A stretch of 46,462 nt of DNA from an uncultured bacterium (GTDB lineage: Bacteria; Planctomycetota; Phycisphaerae; Phycisphaerales; SM1A02). The notes under the pieces were generated by a model that saw nothing but the letters and a program-made list of their open reading frames with translations, did not search any database and had not been told where the DNA came from. This document shows positions 26,216 through 33,795 of the stretch, piece by piece. Numbering within the stretch: the first letter of the stretch is position 1; each line of letters opens with the position of its first letter. The position numbers and the translations under genes are program-made. Location of the stretch: positions 1 through 46,462 of the forward strand of contig CAITDI010000007.1 of assembly GCA_903891095.1 (NCBI GenBank), given 5' to 3'.

Positions 26216-26218
26216 ACT
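26213..26218 (+). promoter_or_regulatory. -10 box TAGACT overlapping the upstream stop codon
   Basis: The TAG stop of the carbonic-anhydrase-like gene (26213-26215) is the first half of TAGACT, which ends 9 nt before the ATG at 26228. Confidence 0.45.
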
Positions 26219-26227
26219 GCGCCGCCC

Positions 26228-27388
26228 ATGTCGCACTCCAGCTCGAACACCGCAACCGTGATGGCGGGCATCCCCGCCGTGAATCTCTCGCTCTACCGCG
26301 CCATCCGCTTCAAGGTCGGCGACCCCGCGGCGTTGCTCACGCTGCCCACGGCAGCGGGCGGGACCGAGCGACTGCTGATCATCCGCGACATCGAGATGGA
26401 CCGCGCCAAGAAGCACGCGCGCGCCGACGCCGTGCACTGCCCGGCCGACTTCGAGCCCGCGGGTGGCCTCTCCGGCGACCGCGAGACCGCGACGGCCCAG
26501 TCGGTCGCGCAGTGCCTCGTTGCACGCGGCATCAAGAGCGTCCGCGCCGACCGCACGCTGCCGCTGATCTTCGCGCACTTCATCCAGAAGGCGGGCATCG
26601 CGCTTGAGTGCGATACCGAGCTCGGCGTCCTCGAGCGCCGCGCCAAGGACGCGCAGGAGCTCGCGTGGCTCCGCGACGCGCAGCGCGCGACCGAAGGCGC
26701 GATGCAGCTCGCCTGCGAGACCGTCGCCCGCGCCAAGGCCGCCGCCGACGGCACGCTGATGCACGACGGCGCCGCGCTCACCGCCGACCGTCTGCGCGCG
26801 ATCATCGACATCCATCTTCTGACCAACGGCTACGACAACCCGCAGTCGATCGTCGCGTGCGGCCCGCAGGGCTGGGATTGCCACGAGCACGGCCATGGAA
26901 CGCTCCGCACCGGCGAGCCGGTGATCGTCGACATCTTCCCGCGCAATCGCACCACGCTCTACAACGGCGACATGACGCGCACCGTCGTGCACGGCGCGAT
27001 CCCGCCCGCCGTCGCCAAGATGCACGCCGCCGTCGTCGATGCCAAGCGCGAGGCAACCGCCGCAGTGCGCGCAGGCGTGACAGGTCAGTCCGTGCATGAA
27101 GCAACGCTCGCGGGGCTGCGTCGCCACGGCTACGAGTTCGGTCAGCCGACGCAGCAGGGCGTCGCCGTGCTTGCGCATGGCACCGGCCACGGCATCGGCC
27201 TCGAAGTGCACGAGCCGCCGCTCCTCGCGATGAAGGGTCCCGCGCTCGTCGTCGGCGATGTGCTCACGATCGAGCCCGGTCTCTACGCGATCGGCATCGG
27301 CGGCGTCCGCGTCGAGGACATGGTCGCCGTCACGGCCACCGGCTGCGAGAGTTTCAACACGCTGCAGGAATCGCTGGTCTGGGCGTAA
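26228..27388 (+). CDS. M24 family metallopeptidase (Xaa-Pro peptidase type)
   Basis: 386 aa. The N-terminal 160 residues form the creatinase-like N domain and the rest the pita-bread domain. The five metal ligands can be placed: Asp235 (VIVDIFP), Asp248 (NGDMTRT), His321 (HGTGHGIG), Glu349 (TIEPGLY) and Glu363 (VRVEDM). The Asp-Asp spacing is 13 instead of the usual 11, a small insertion in the loop. It probably removes N-terminal residues before proline, in the cytoplasm. The gene begins 12 bp after the carbonic-anhydrase-like gene and converges with the 241-aa gene. Confidence 0.92.
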   Translation: MSHSSSNTATVMAGIPAVNLSLYRAIRFKVGDPAALLTLPTAAGGTERLLIIRDIEMDRAKKHARADAVHCPADFEPAGGLSGDRETATAQSVAQCLVARGIKSVRADRTLPLIFAHFIQKAGIALECDTELGVLERRAKDAQELAWLRDAQRATEGAMQLACETVARAKAAADGTLMHDGAALTADRLRAIIDIHLLTNGYDNPQSIVACGPQGWDCHEHGHGTLRTGEPVIVDIFPRNRTTLYNGDMTRTVVHGAIPPAVAKMHAAVVDAKREATAAVRAGVTGQSVHEATLAGLRRHGYEFGQPTQQGVAVLAHGTGHGIGLEVHEPPLLAMKGPALVVGDVLTIEPGLYAIGIGGVRVEDMVAVTATGCESFNTLQESLVWA

Positions 27389-27415
27389 GCCCGCCGCGGT
27401 TTCCTCATCCTCGGA

Positions 27416-28141
27416 TCACTCGTCGTCTTCTGGACCGATCGCAGCAGCCTGCTCGCCCGTGCGGATCTTGACCGCCGCGCGCGCTGGCACTGCGCCGCCG
27501 GCGTAGTGACGCGCGGCTTCCTTGCAGATCTCGGCGAGCGCCTGGTGCAGCTTCTCGTGATCGGGCATGGTGTCGAGCCGTTCGAGCAGCGCATCGACCT
27601 GACGCGCGGGCTCGGCGGTGCGGTCGATCGTGTCGATCGCGGCGTCGCCAAGCTGTTCGCACGCGGCGACGTACCACGCGAGGTCGGGCGTCTCCCACTT
27701 CTTGGGCGGATCGATGCGCGTGCGCACGGTCACCTGGCCGATCGCGACCACGGGGCAGAGCCCGAGCTGCGTCTTCGGCTCACGGCAGAGGAACATCGCA
27801 GGGATCTCGCGCTCAAGCGCGAGCAGCCTCAGGCGGCGCGCATCGGCACCGACGAGCGGTGGCTCGATCAGGTAGCACTTCGGCTCGAGCTGGCGCTCCT
27901 CGGGGAGGTGCTCCTGCACGATCACGATCTTCTTGGAGTCGAGCGCGATCTGCATGCGCTGGCGGCGCGCCTCCTGCAGCGGAAGCAGCACGCGGGCCAT
28001 GAGGTTGAAGTCGCCTTCGCCACGCGCCATGTCGAGCGCGCGCGCGCAGAGCCGCTCCGCCTCGAACCAATGGTTCCGGGTCAGCGCCTGCTGCGCCTTG
28101 GTCATCAGGCTGTTGACGGATGTGCTCTTCACGGTGGCCAT
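27416..28141 (-). CDS. Conserved protein of unknown function with TPR-like N-terminus
   Basis: 241 aa. Residues 1-75 are helical and TPR-like (LMTKAQQALTRNHWFEAERL, then CARALDMARGEGDFNLMARV). The middle is a beta-rich segment including KKIVIVQEHLPEERQLEPKC and CREPKTQLGLCPVVAIGQVT, the latter with a short Cys pair. The C-terminal third is again helical (QVDALLERLDTMPDHEKLHQ). The whole is not recognised. It is 30 bp downstream of the 213-aa gene on the same strand; a TAGGAC box ends 5 nt before its ATG, so it may have its own transcript. Confidence 0.75.
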   Translation of the reverse strand: MATVKSTSVNSLMTKAQQALTRNHWFEAERLCARALDMARGEGDFNLMARVLLPLQEARRQRMQIALDSKKIVIVQEHLPEERQLEPKCYLIEPPLVGADARRLRLLALEREIPAMFLCREPKTQLGLCPVVAIGQVTVRTRIDPPKKWETPDLAWYVAACEQLGDAAIDTIDRTAEPARQVDALLERLDTMPDHEKLHQALAEICKEAARHYAGGAVPARAAVKIRTGEQAAAIGPEDDE

Positions 28142-28146
28142 GGTCG

Positions 28147-28152
28147 GTCCTA
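28147..28152 (-). promoter_or_regulatory. -10-like TAGGAC before the 241-aa gene
   Basis: On the minus strand TAGGAC ends 5 nt before the ATG at 28141. The last base deviates from TANNNT. Confidence 0.35.
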
Positions 28153-28171
28153 GATCGGTCGATCGGGTCGT

Positions 28172-28813
28172 TCACTTCGGGCCGTTGTCGGACGCGGTCG
28201 ATTTCGCCGCGATCTTGGCCAAGGACGCTGCGATGCCCGCAAGGGTCTCGGCAAATCGCCTCGTCGTGGTTGGGAATTCGTAAAGCAGGCAGTCGCAGAC
28301 CGCCGCGGTGTCCTGCGAGGTCATGGCGGCCCGCAGGCTGCGGAGCTGTCCATCGAGCGCCAGGATCGCGCCATCGAGGTCGATGCCCTCGGCCGCGAGC
28401 TTCTCGCGCGAGACCACGCCAAGCTCGAGCCCGCGCGAAACCGCGGTCTGCACCGAGCCCCAGATCGCGAGCGCCTCGAGGAGCTGCTGCAGCCCCTCGC
28501 CCTCGCGGTTGGCCTGCATGAGCTTCGCCGCCGCACGCTGGATTTCCTCGGCGTTCAGCACGGCTTCGGTCGCATGGGTGAAGGTGTCGCGCAGCAGTTC
28601 CGCGGGGTGCGCGGTCTGCAGCCGGATCTCGCTCGCGCCGCGCTTGGAATGCTCGGGGCTCGCGAGGTCTTCCTCGCCCCAGGCGATGCCGTCGACCTCG
28701 ATCTCCACGATCATGCGCCCTGTGCGCTCGACCAGCGTCGCAGCCTCTTGCAGCGCGACACCGACCGTCTCAGCGCGGAGCGTGGTTTCGCGGTCATCGA
28801 GCAGGATTCGCAT
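28172..28813 (-). CDS. Conserved helical protein of unknown function
   Basis: 213 aa. After an N-terminal ubiquitin-like strand pattern (MRILLDDRETTLRAETVGVA, then TGRMIVEIEVDGIAWGEEDL), the rest is mostly amphipathic helix (EEIQRAAAKLMQANREGEGL, LDGQLRSLRAAMTSQDTAAV, RRFAETLAGIAASLAKIA). The arrangement resembles small scaffold or chaperone subunits, but I cannot name a family. An AAAGG element and an upstream TAGCAT box (28857-28862) give it a leader of about 37 nt. The 241-aa gene follows on the same strand. Confidence 0.72.
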   Translation of the reverse strand: MRILLDDRETTLRAETVGVALQEAATLVERTGRMIVEIEVDGIAWGEEDLASPEHSKRGASEIRLQTAHPAELLRDTFTHATEAVLNAEEIQRAAAKLMQANREGEGLQQLLEALAIWGSVQTAVSRGLELGVVSREKLAAEGIDLDGAILALDGQLRSLRAAMTSQDTAAVCDCLLYEFPTTTRRFAETLAGIAASLAKIAAKSTASDNGPK

Positions 28814-28856
28814 CGGGATCCGAGCCTTTCAACGGCCGGTTGGATCGGGCCGCGGG

Positions 28857-28862
28857 ATGCTA
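28857..28862 (-). promoter_or_regulatory. -10 box TAGCAT upstream of the 213-aa gene
   Basis: On the minus strand TAGCAT is preceded by GA and lies 43 nt before the ATG at 28813, giving a leadered transcript with AAAGG as ribosome-binding site. Confidence 0.4.
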
Positions 28863-28929
28863 TCGGCCTCCTGAGGGGCCCGATTGAGCGAATTGTCGGA
28901 TTTGCGCGGGCGGAGCCGAGAACCGGCGT

Positions 28930-28971
28930 GGGGTTAGGCCCTTGCTCTTCAGGCCTTGCCCGTCAGGCCTT
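28930..28971 (-). repeat. 14-bp tandem repeat spanning the lpxA stop codon
   Basis: On the minus strand AAGGCCTGACGGGC, AAGGCCTGAAGAGC and AAGGGCCTAACCCC follow each other with a period of 14 nt. The first TGA is the lpxA stop; the later units recreate a stop codon (TGA, then TAA) in other frames. Confidence 0.8.
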
Positions 28972-29817
28972 GGCGTCCTGAGGCTGCCACATCTTGGGCA
29001 CGGAGCGCTTGTCGTCGACGCGCTGCGACTCGAGCGCGCGGCCGTGCACGCCCAGCGCGCTTGCCGCGAGCGAGTCGCACAGTTCATGAACCTGCGGGAT
29101 CTCGGGGAACTCCGCGCGGAGTTCGTCGATGCGCACCTGCATCGCGCTCTGACGCTCGCAGAAGAGCCGGCGGTACGCGGTACGGACCGCGTCGATCGCG
29201 TCCTCGCTCATCCCGCGCCGCGTCATCTGGATGTGGTTGTGGCCACGGATGCGCGCGGGCGAACCCTCGACGATCAGGTACGGCGGCACGTCCTTCGCGA
29301 CGCGGGCGAGTCCGCCCACGAGCGAGTACGCGCCGATGGTGACAAAGTGATGGAACGCCGCATTGCCGCCGATCGTGGCGAAGTCGCCGACGTGGACGTG
29401 TCCCGCGAAGAGCACCGCGTTTGCCACGGTGATCTCGTTGCCGAGCTGGCAGTCATGCGCGACGTGCGCGCCGACCATCAGCAGGTTGCCGTTGCCGAGG
29501 CGCGTCGCGCCGCCGCCGGTGGAAGTGCCGCGATGGATGCTGACCTGCTCGCGGATGTGGTTCCGGTCGCCGATCTCGCACCAGGTTTCCTCGCCGCGGT
29601 ACTTGCGGTCCTGCGGCGTGCCGCCGACCACGCTAAACGGATGCAGCACGTTGTCCACGCCGAGCCGCGTGTGGCTCTCGATCACGACGTGGCTCTTGAG
29701 GATCGTGCCTGCGCCGATCGTGACCTTCGGGCCGACCACGCACCACGGGCCAATCACAACACCTTCCGCGATTTCCGCGGAGGGGTCGATGACGGCAGTG
29801 GGGTGGATGGAGGCCAT
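28963..29817 (-). CDS. lpxA: UDP-N-acetylglucosamine acyltransferase LpxA
   Basis: 284 aa (E. coli 262). It puts the first 3-hydroxyacyl chain from acyl-ACP onto UDP-GlcNAc. The N-terminal two thirds are hexapeptide repeats of the left-handed beta-helix (IHPTAVIDPSAEIAEGVVIG and many more). The catalytic base is His156 in GGNAAFHHF, equivalent to His125 in GGMTAVHQF of E. coli. A helical C-terminal domain follows and ends in an extra tail of about 20 residues (KRSVPKMWQPQDAKA). It lies 61 bp after the lpxC-fabZ fusion, with a 13-bp repeat between, and closes the lipid A gene cluster. No lpxB or lpxK follows. Confidence 0.96.
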   Translation of the reverse strand: MASIHPTAVIDPSAEIAEGVVIGPWCVVGPKVTIGAGTILKSHVVIESHTRLGVDNVLHPFSVVGGTPQDRKYRGEETWCEIGDRNHIREQVSIHRGTSTGGGATRLGNGNLLMVGAHVAHDCQLGNEITVANAVLFAGHVHVGDFATIGGNAAFHHFVTIGAYSLVGGLARVAKDVPPYLIVEGSPARIRGHNHIQMTRRGMSEDAIDAVRTAYRRLFCERQSAMQVRIDELRAEFPEIPQVHELCDSLAASALGVHGRALESQRVDDKRSVPKMWQPQDAKA

Positions 29818-29852
29818 TCGCGTCGGGTGCCTTACTTCGTTGCTCGCGTTCG

Positions 29853-29885
29853 TTACTCGCGATCTTTACTCGCGATCTTTACTCG
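29853..29885. repeat. 13-bp tandem repeat over the lpxC-fabZ stop codon
   Basis: TTACTCGCGATCT occurs twice in tandem (29853-29865, 29866-29878), and a third partial unit is the end of the gene itself. On the minus strand each unit carries GAGTAA, so the stop codon TAA is repeated three times in different frames. Confidence 0.85.
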
Positions 29886-31273
29886 ATGTCGGGGTCGACC
29901 ATCATAAACCTGAGCTCAGCCTCGGCTGCAACCTTGTCGCCGACAAGGGCGCGACACTTCAGGTGACCGGTGCGGGCCGTGGCGCGCACGTTCTCCGCCT
30001 CGAGCACGACCTGATCGCCAGGGACGACCGGCTTGCGGAGCTTCACGCGGTCGATCGAGAGCAGGATCGCGATCTTGCCCGTGTGCTCGAGCACGTTCGA
30101 GAGCAGGAGACCGCCGAGCTGCGCCATCGCCTCGACCAGCAGGACGCCCGGCATGATCGGGGTTCCCGGGTAGTGGCCCTGGAAGAACGGCTCGTTGATC
30201 GTGACGTTCTTGATGCCGACCGCGCGCCTGGCGCCGTCGACCTCGACCACGCGGTCGACGAGCAGCATCGGGTAGCGGTGGGGCATCAGCTTCTGGATGG
30301 CGCGGATGTCCATCACCTTGCCGTCGACGACCGTCTTGCGAAGGTCTGCGGCAAGCATCTGCTCGCGGATGCGCAGCGCGAGCTTGCGGTTGAGGCCGTG
30401 GCCCGAGCGCACGGCAAGCACGCGGCCCTGAATCGGCGCGCCGATCAGCGAAAGGTCGCCGATCACGTCGAGCACCTTGTGGCGCACGGGTTCGTCGTCA
30501 AAGCGGTAGGCGTTGTCGATCGGGTTGCCGTCGTCGCCGATCACGAGGATGTCGCGCGGCGTGAGGTGCTTGCACAGGCCGGCGGCCTGGAGCGCCTCGG
30601 CCTCCTCGCGCAGGCTGTAGGTGCGCGCGGGGGCGATCTCGCTGATGTAGTTGCCCTCGGCAACGTTGTACGAGAAGGTCTGGTGGCGAATGCGATGACC
30701 GCGCTGGCCGTAGTCGAGGTCGTAGACCACGCGCATGCCTTCCTGGTCGTAGGGCATGGCGGCGATCATGCCGTCGGGCTCCTCGATCACGATCGGCTCG
30801 CGGATCTTGAACACCTTGCGCGGCGCGTCCTGCTCGACGATGCCCGCCTCGAGGATCGGCTCTGCGAAGAGCGCAGCAGAACCATCGCCGCAGGGGAGTT
30901 CGGGTCCGTTGATCTCGATGGTCGCGTTGTCGATGCGCAGGCCCGCGATCGCGGACAGGCAGTGCTCGACGGTGTCGATCGTCACGTCGCCGGCCTTGAG
31001 CGTCGTGCGGCGCGGGCGCGGCGCGACATGGTCGGCGGTGGCGGGGATGCGCACCGGCGGATTCAGGTCGGTCCGCACGAACGCCACGCCGCTGTGCGGG
31101 GGCGCAGGTTGGATGACAACCGTGGCATCGGCGCCGAGCATCAGGCCCTTGCCACGGACCGTGACGGGCCGAGCAAGCGTGCGCTGACGCGGAGCTGCTG
31201 CGAGGGAGCTCGCATCGCCTTGCGGCGCGCGGGCGGTAGGAGTCAGCGCGCCATCGGCGCTTCGTCCGTTCAC
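29879..31273 (-). CDS. lpxC: LpxC-FabZ fusion: UDP-acyl-GlcNAc deacetylase and hydroxyacyl-ACP dehydratase
   Basis: 464 aa from the GTG at 31273. The N-terminal domain (about 28-310) is LpxC, the zinc deacetylase and committed step of lipid A synthesis: zinc ligands His104 (TVEHCLSA), His265 and Asp269 (HKVLD), with base His292 (SGHGLN). Spacings 4 and 27 equal those of E. coli. The C-terminal domain (about 325-464) is FabZ, with MPHRYPMLL and catalytic His367 (GHYPG) and Glu381 (LLVEAMAQ), 14 apart. The GTG overlaps the lpxD stop as GTGA, which suggests coupled translation; an alternative GTG at 31318 would give 479 aa. Fusion links lipid A and fatty acid synthesis in a fixed ratio. Such fusions are known in Bacteroidetes and some other phyla. 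Confidence 0.94.
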   Translation of the reverse strand: MNGRSADGALTPTARAPQGDASSLAAAPRQRTLARPVTVRGKGLMLGADATVVIQPAPPHSGVAFVRTDLNPPVRIPATADHVAPRPRRTTLKAGDVTIDTVEHCLSAIAGLRIDNATIEINGPELPCGDGSAALFAEPILEAGIVEQDAPRKVFKIREPIVIEEPDGMIAAMPYDQEGMRVVYDLDYGQRGHRIRHQTFSYNVAEGNYISEIAPARTYSLREEAEALQAAGLCKHLTPRDILVIGDDGNPIDNAYRFDDEPVRHKVLDVIGDLSLIGAPIQGRVLAVRSGHGLNRKLALRIREQMLAADLRKTVVDGKVMDIRAIQKLMPHRYPMLLVDRVVEVDGARRAVGIKNVTINEPFFQGHYPGTPIMPGVLLVEAMAQLGGLLLSNVLEHTGKIAILLSIDRVKLRKPVVPGDQVVLEAENVRATARTGHLKCRALVGDKVAAEAELRFMMVDPDIE

Positions 31274-32340
31274 GGCGCCTTCGGCGCCTCGAGAAAGTGC
31301 TTCAGTTGGCGATGCCACTCGGGGAGTTTACGGATCAACGCGATCTCCCGCAAAGCCATTCGGATGTCTTGAGCAGGGAACCCGCCCCAAGTCGAGCCGT
31401 CGGGGATGTCGCTCATAACTCCCGAGCGAGCCGCGAGCGAGACGCCGCGGCCGATCGTGAGGTGGTCTGCGATGCCGCAACCGCCGCCGATGCGCGAGCC
31501 GTCGCCGATCTTGGTGCTGCCTGCGACGCCCGTCAGGCCGCTGATCACCACGCAGCGCCCGATCTCGACGTTGTGGCCGATCTGGCAGACGTTGTCGATC
31601 TTGGTGCCCGCGCCGATGCGCGTGGCGCCGAACTTGCCGCGGTCGACGCACGAGTTCGCGCCGATCTCGACATCGTCCTCGATCACGACCGTGCCGATGT
31701 GCGGGATCTTGGCGATGCCGCGTCCGTCCGGGCTCGGGCGGTAGCCAAAGCCGTCGGTGCCGATCGCCACGCCCGAAGCGAGGATCACGCGGTTGCCCAC
31801 CGAGCAGCGTTCGCGGATCACGACGTTGGCGTGGATCACGCAGTCGTCGCCCACGCGCGCGTCGCCGTACAGGCGGGCGCCTTCGAACAGCGCCGTACGC
31901 GCGCCGACGCTCGCGCCGGCCGCGACGGTCACGAACGGACCGATGCGCGCGCCCTCGCCGATCTTCGCGGTCGGATGCACGCGCGCGGTTGGATCGACGC
32001 CCACCGCGGGCAGCGCCTCGGGCGCGGCAAAGCGCTCGAGGATCGCGATCATCGCGTGGTCGGCGTTCTTCACGCGCAGGATCGCGCGGTTTCGCGCGCC
32101 CGCGCCGAGCTCGATGTCGGCGTTGACCACGGCGGCAAGCGCCTGGCTCGACTCGAGCAGCTTGGCGTACTTGCCGTTGCCCACGAAGGTCAGCGCGCGG
32201 GCTCCCGCACGGTCGACCATCTCAAGCGACTCGACGATGGCCGACGTGTCGAACCCAGCAGGGGCCTCGACGGTCGCGCCGACGAGTTCCGCGAGTGCTG
32301 CGATCGAGCGGCCTGCGTTGGCAGTGCCGCGATCAGCCAC
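31270..32340 (-). CDS. lpxD: UDP-3-O-acylglucosamine N-acyltransferase LpxD
   Basis: 356 aa (E. coli 341). It adds the N-linked acyl chain to UDP-3-O-acylglucosamine. The uridine-binding N-terminal domain (about 1-110) ends before the beta-helix of hexapeptides that begins [14 protein letters not shown]. The catalytic His is His256 in [12 protein letters not shown]-terminal helix ([20 protein letters not shown]) matches the family. The start is GTG at 32340, overlapping the end of the second OmpH gene by 8 bp; the stop overlaps the lpxC-fabZ GTG. Tight overlaps on both sides indicate an operon. Confidence 0.96.
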   Translation of the reverse strand: MADRGTANAGRSIAALAELVGATVEAPAGFDTSAIVESLEMVDRAGARALTFVGNGKYAKLLESSQALAAVVNADIELGAGARNRAILRVKNADHAMIAILERFAAPEALPAVGVDPTARVHPTAKIGEGARIGPFVTVAAGASVGARTALFEGARLYGDARVGDDCVIHANVVIRERCSVGNRVILASGVAIGTDGFGYRPSPDGRGIAKIPHIGTVVIEDDVEIGANSCVDRGKFGATRIGAGTKIDNVCQIGHNVEIGRCVVISGLTGVAGSTKIGDGSRIGGGCGIADHLTIGRGVSLAARSGVMSDIPDGSTWGGFPAQDIRMALREIALIRKLPEWHRQLKHFLEAPKAP

Positions 32341-32989
32341 CCTTGCCAGCCTTCCACTCCTCGTTCATCATTCCGACAAGCTGCATGGTCACGTCGCGCT
32401 TGTTGCTCGCGAAGATGAACCGTCGCGCCGAGATCTGCGCCATCGTCTTCTGCGCGTTGGCCGGATCCATCTCGGGAACCGAGTCGTCGAGCATGATGTA
32501 GTCGTAGCCTTCCTTCTCGGCAAAGCGACGCGCGGCGTCCTTGATGGCGAGATAGGTGTCGCGCAGCGCGCGCGCGGCCTCGACCTCGCGCTTGGCGCCG
32601 ACGTACTGCTGGATCGCGCGCAGCTCGCCGACCGCGGCCTGGAGCTTGGCGATGGCGGCAGCCTGTGCATCGGAGCCGGCCTGGAAGCTGTCGAGTTCGC
32701 TCTGGAGGTCGCGGACCTTGGCGTCGGCGGTCTTGACCTGCTTCTCGAGGTCTTCGGCGAGCGTCTTGATCTTGGCCTGCGCCGCGGTGTAGCGCTCGAT
32801 CGAGTTGAACGTCTTCTCGAGGTCGATCGTGCCGACGCGGGACGGGGTGGCCTCGGCGGCGGCCTCCCGGGGGGGAAGACCGCGCGTGTCATGGCGCAGC
32901 GTGTACGCGCCGAACATCGCCGCAAACAGCGCCACAAGCAGGAACTCCGGGCGAAGCACGCGGGAAATCATCGAATTGGTGGTGGTCAT
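32333..32989 (-). CDS. OmpH/Skp family periplasmic chaperone (copy 2)
   Basis: 218 aa. A membrane-spanning signal ([17 protein letters not shown]) is followed by the OmpH signature [17 protein letters not shown] long coiled coil covers about 62-150 ([20 protein letters not shown]), and the C-terminal strand is [12 protein letters not shown]. The fold is the jellyfish-like Skp trimer that holds unfolded outer-membrane proteins. GGGAG sits 5 nt before its ATG. It is only distantly similar to copy 1 upstream, so the two may have different clients. No clear signal cleavage site is seen, so it may stay anchored. Confidence 0.88.
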   Translation of the reverse strand: MTTTNSMISRVLRPEFLLVALFAAMFGAYTLRHDTRGLPPREAAAEATPSRVGTIDLEKTFNSIERYTAAQAKIKTLAEDLEKQVKTADAKVRDLQSELDSFQAGSDAQAAAIAKLQAAVGELRAIQQYVGAKREVEAARALRDTYLAIKDAARRFAEKEGYDYIMLDDSVPEMDPANAQKTMAQISARRFIFASNKRDVTMQLVGMMNEEWKAGKGG

Positions 32990-33007
32990 GTGGTCTCCCG
33001 GTCTCGG

Positions 33008-33667
33008 TCAGCGCTTCGGAGTGGCGGCGGCGGGGGCCATGTTCGCGGTGTGCGCGTTGTTGATCTGGACGACGAGCTTCTCCGTCACGTCGAGCATGCG
33101 GCCCGCGTACAGCACGCGGAGCTGCGAAATCTGGCCCTTGGCCTGCGCCTCGAGCGGCGGCGCGTTCTTGTCGCGCTGGACCTGGATCTCGATCTTCGAG
33201 TCGTCGATCACGATCAGGTCGTACTTCTCGCTCTCGGCGAGCTTGGCGGCGCCTTCGCGCACCGAGCGGTAGACCGCCTGCCACTTGAGGCTGCGCTCGC
33301 GGTCGAGCTCGAGCTCCTTCATCACGCCCCATTGCTCGGCCTGCAGCTGCTTGAGGCGTGCGGAGTCGATCTTCGCCTCCTTCGCGGCGCCCTCGGGCAT
33401 GTCCTTGACTTCCTTCGAGAGGTCCTCGAGTTCGCGCTTGCGCGCCTTGAGCTCCTCGCCCACGCGGGCCTCGAGGCCCTTGATCTTGACGTCCCACTCG
33501 GCCGCCTCGGCGAGCTTGTCGAACACGACCGCCATGTTGACGGTGCCGACCGCGGTCGGCGGTGCGGCGAGGATGACGGGGCGACGGGCTTCCGCGTTTC
33601 CGGCGAAGAAGCCGATCGAAGCGATGGCGGCGCCGATGGCGAGGGCAGCGAGGGTGGAGCGGTTCAT
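33008..33667 (-). CDS. OmpH/Skp family periplasmic chaperone (copy 1)
   Basis: 219 aa from the ATG at 33667. The signal peptide is NRSTLAALAIGAAIASIGFFAG, cleaved near NAEA. Then comes VGTVNMAVVFDKLAEAAEWD, the OmpH start, and a long coiled coil (about 60-140: LEARVGEELKARKRELEDLS). The second half returns as strands (YDLIVIDDSKIEIQVQ). The tail is Ala-rich and basic. It has 128 bp of spacer after bamA and 18 bp before copy 2. A longer start at 33694 is possible, but the signal peptide begins at 33667. Confidence 0.88.
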   Translation of the reverse strand: MNRSTLAALAIGAAIASIGFFAGNAEARRPVILAAPPTAVGTVNMAVVFDKLAEAAEWDVKIKGLEARVGEELKARKRELEDLSKEVKDMPEGAAKEAKIDSARLKQLQAEQWGVMKELELDRERSLKWQAVYRSVREGAAKLAESEKYDLIVIDDSKIEIQVQRDKNAPPLEAQAKGQISQLRVLYAGRMLDVTEKLVVQINNAHTANMAPAAATPKR

Positions 33668-33795
33668 GCGTGAGCGATCCGTGTAGGGCAACATCGAGGT
33701 CCCGAGAGGCGCAGCGGCGACCTCCGAGGAAGGGGCGGATTGTACGGACACCCGCGCGGCGCGTCAGTATTCCTGCCTCCCGCGAGGAAATCCGC

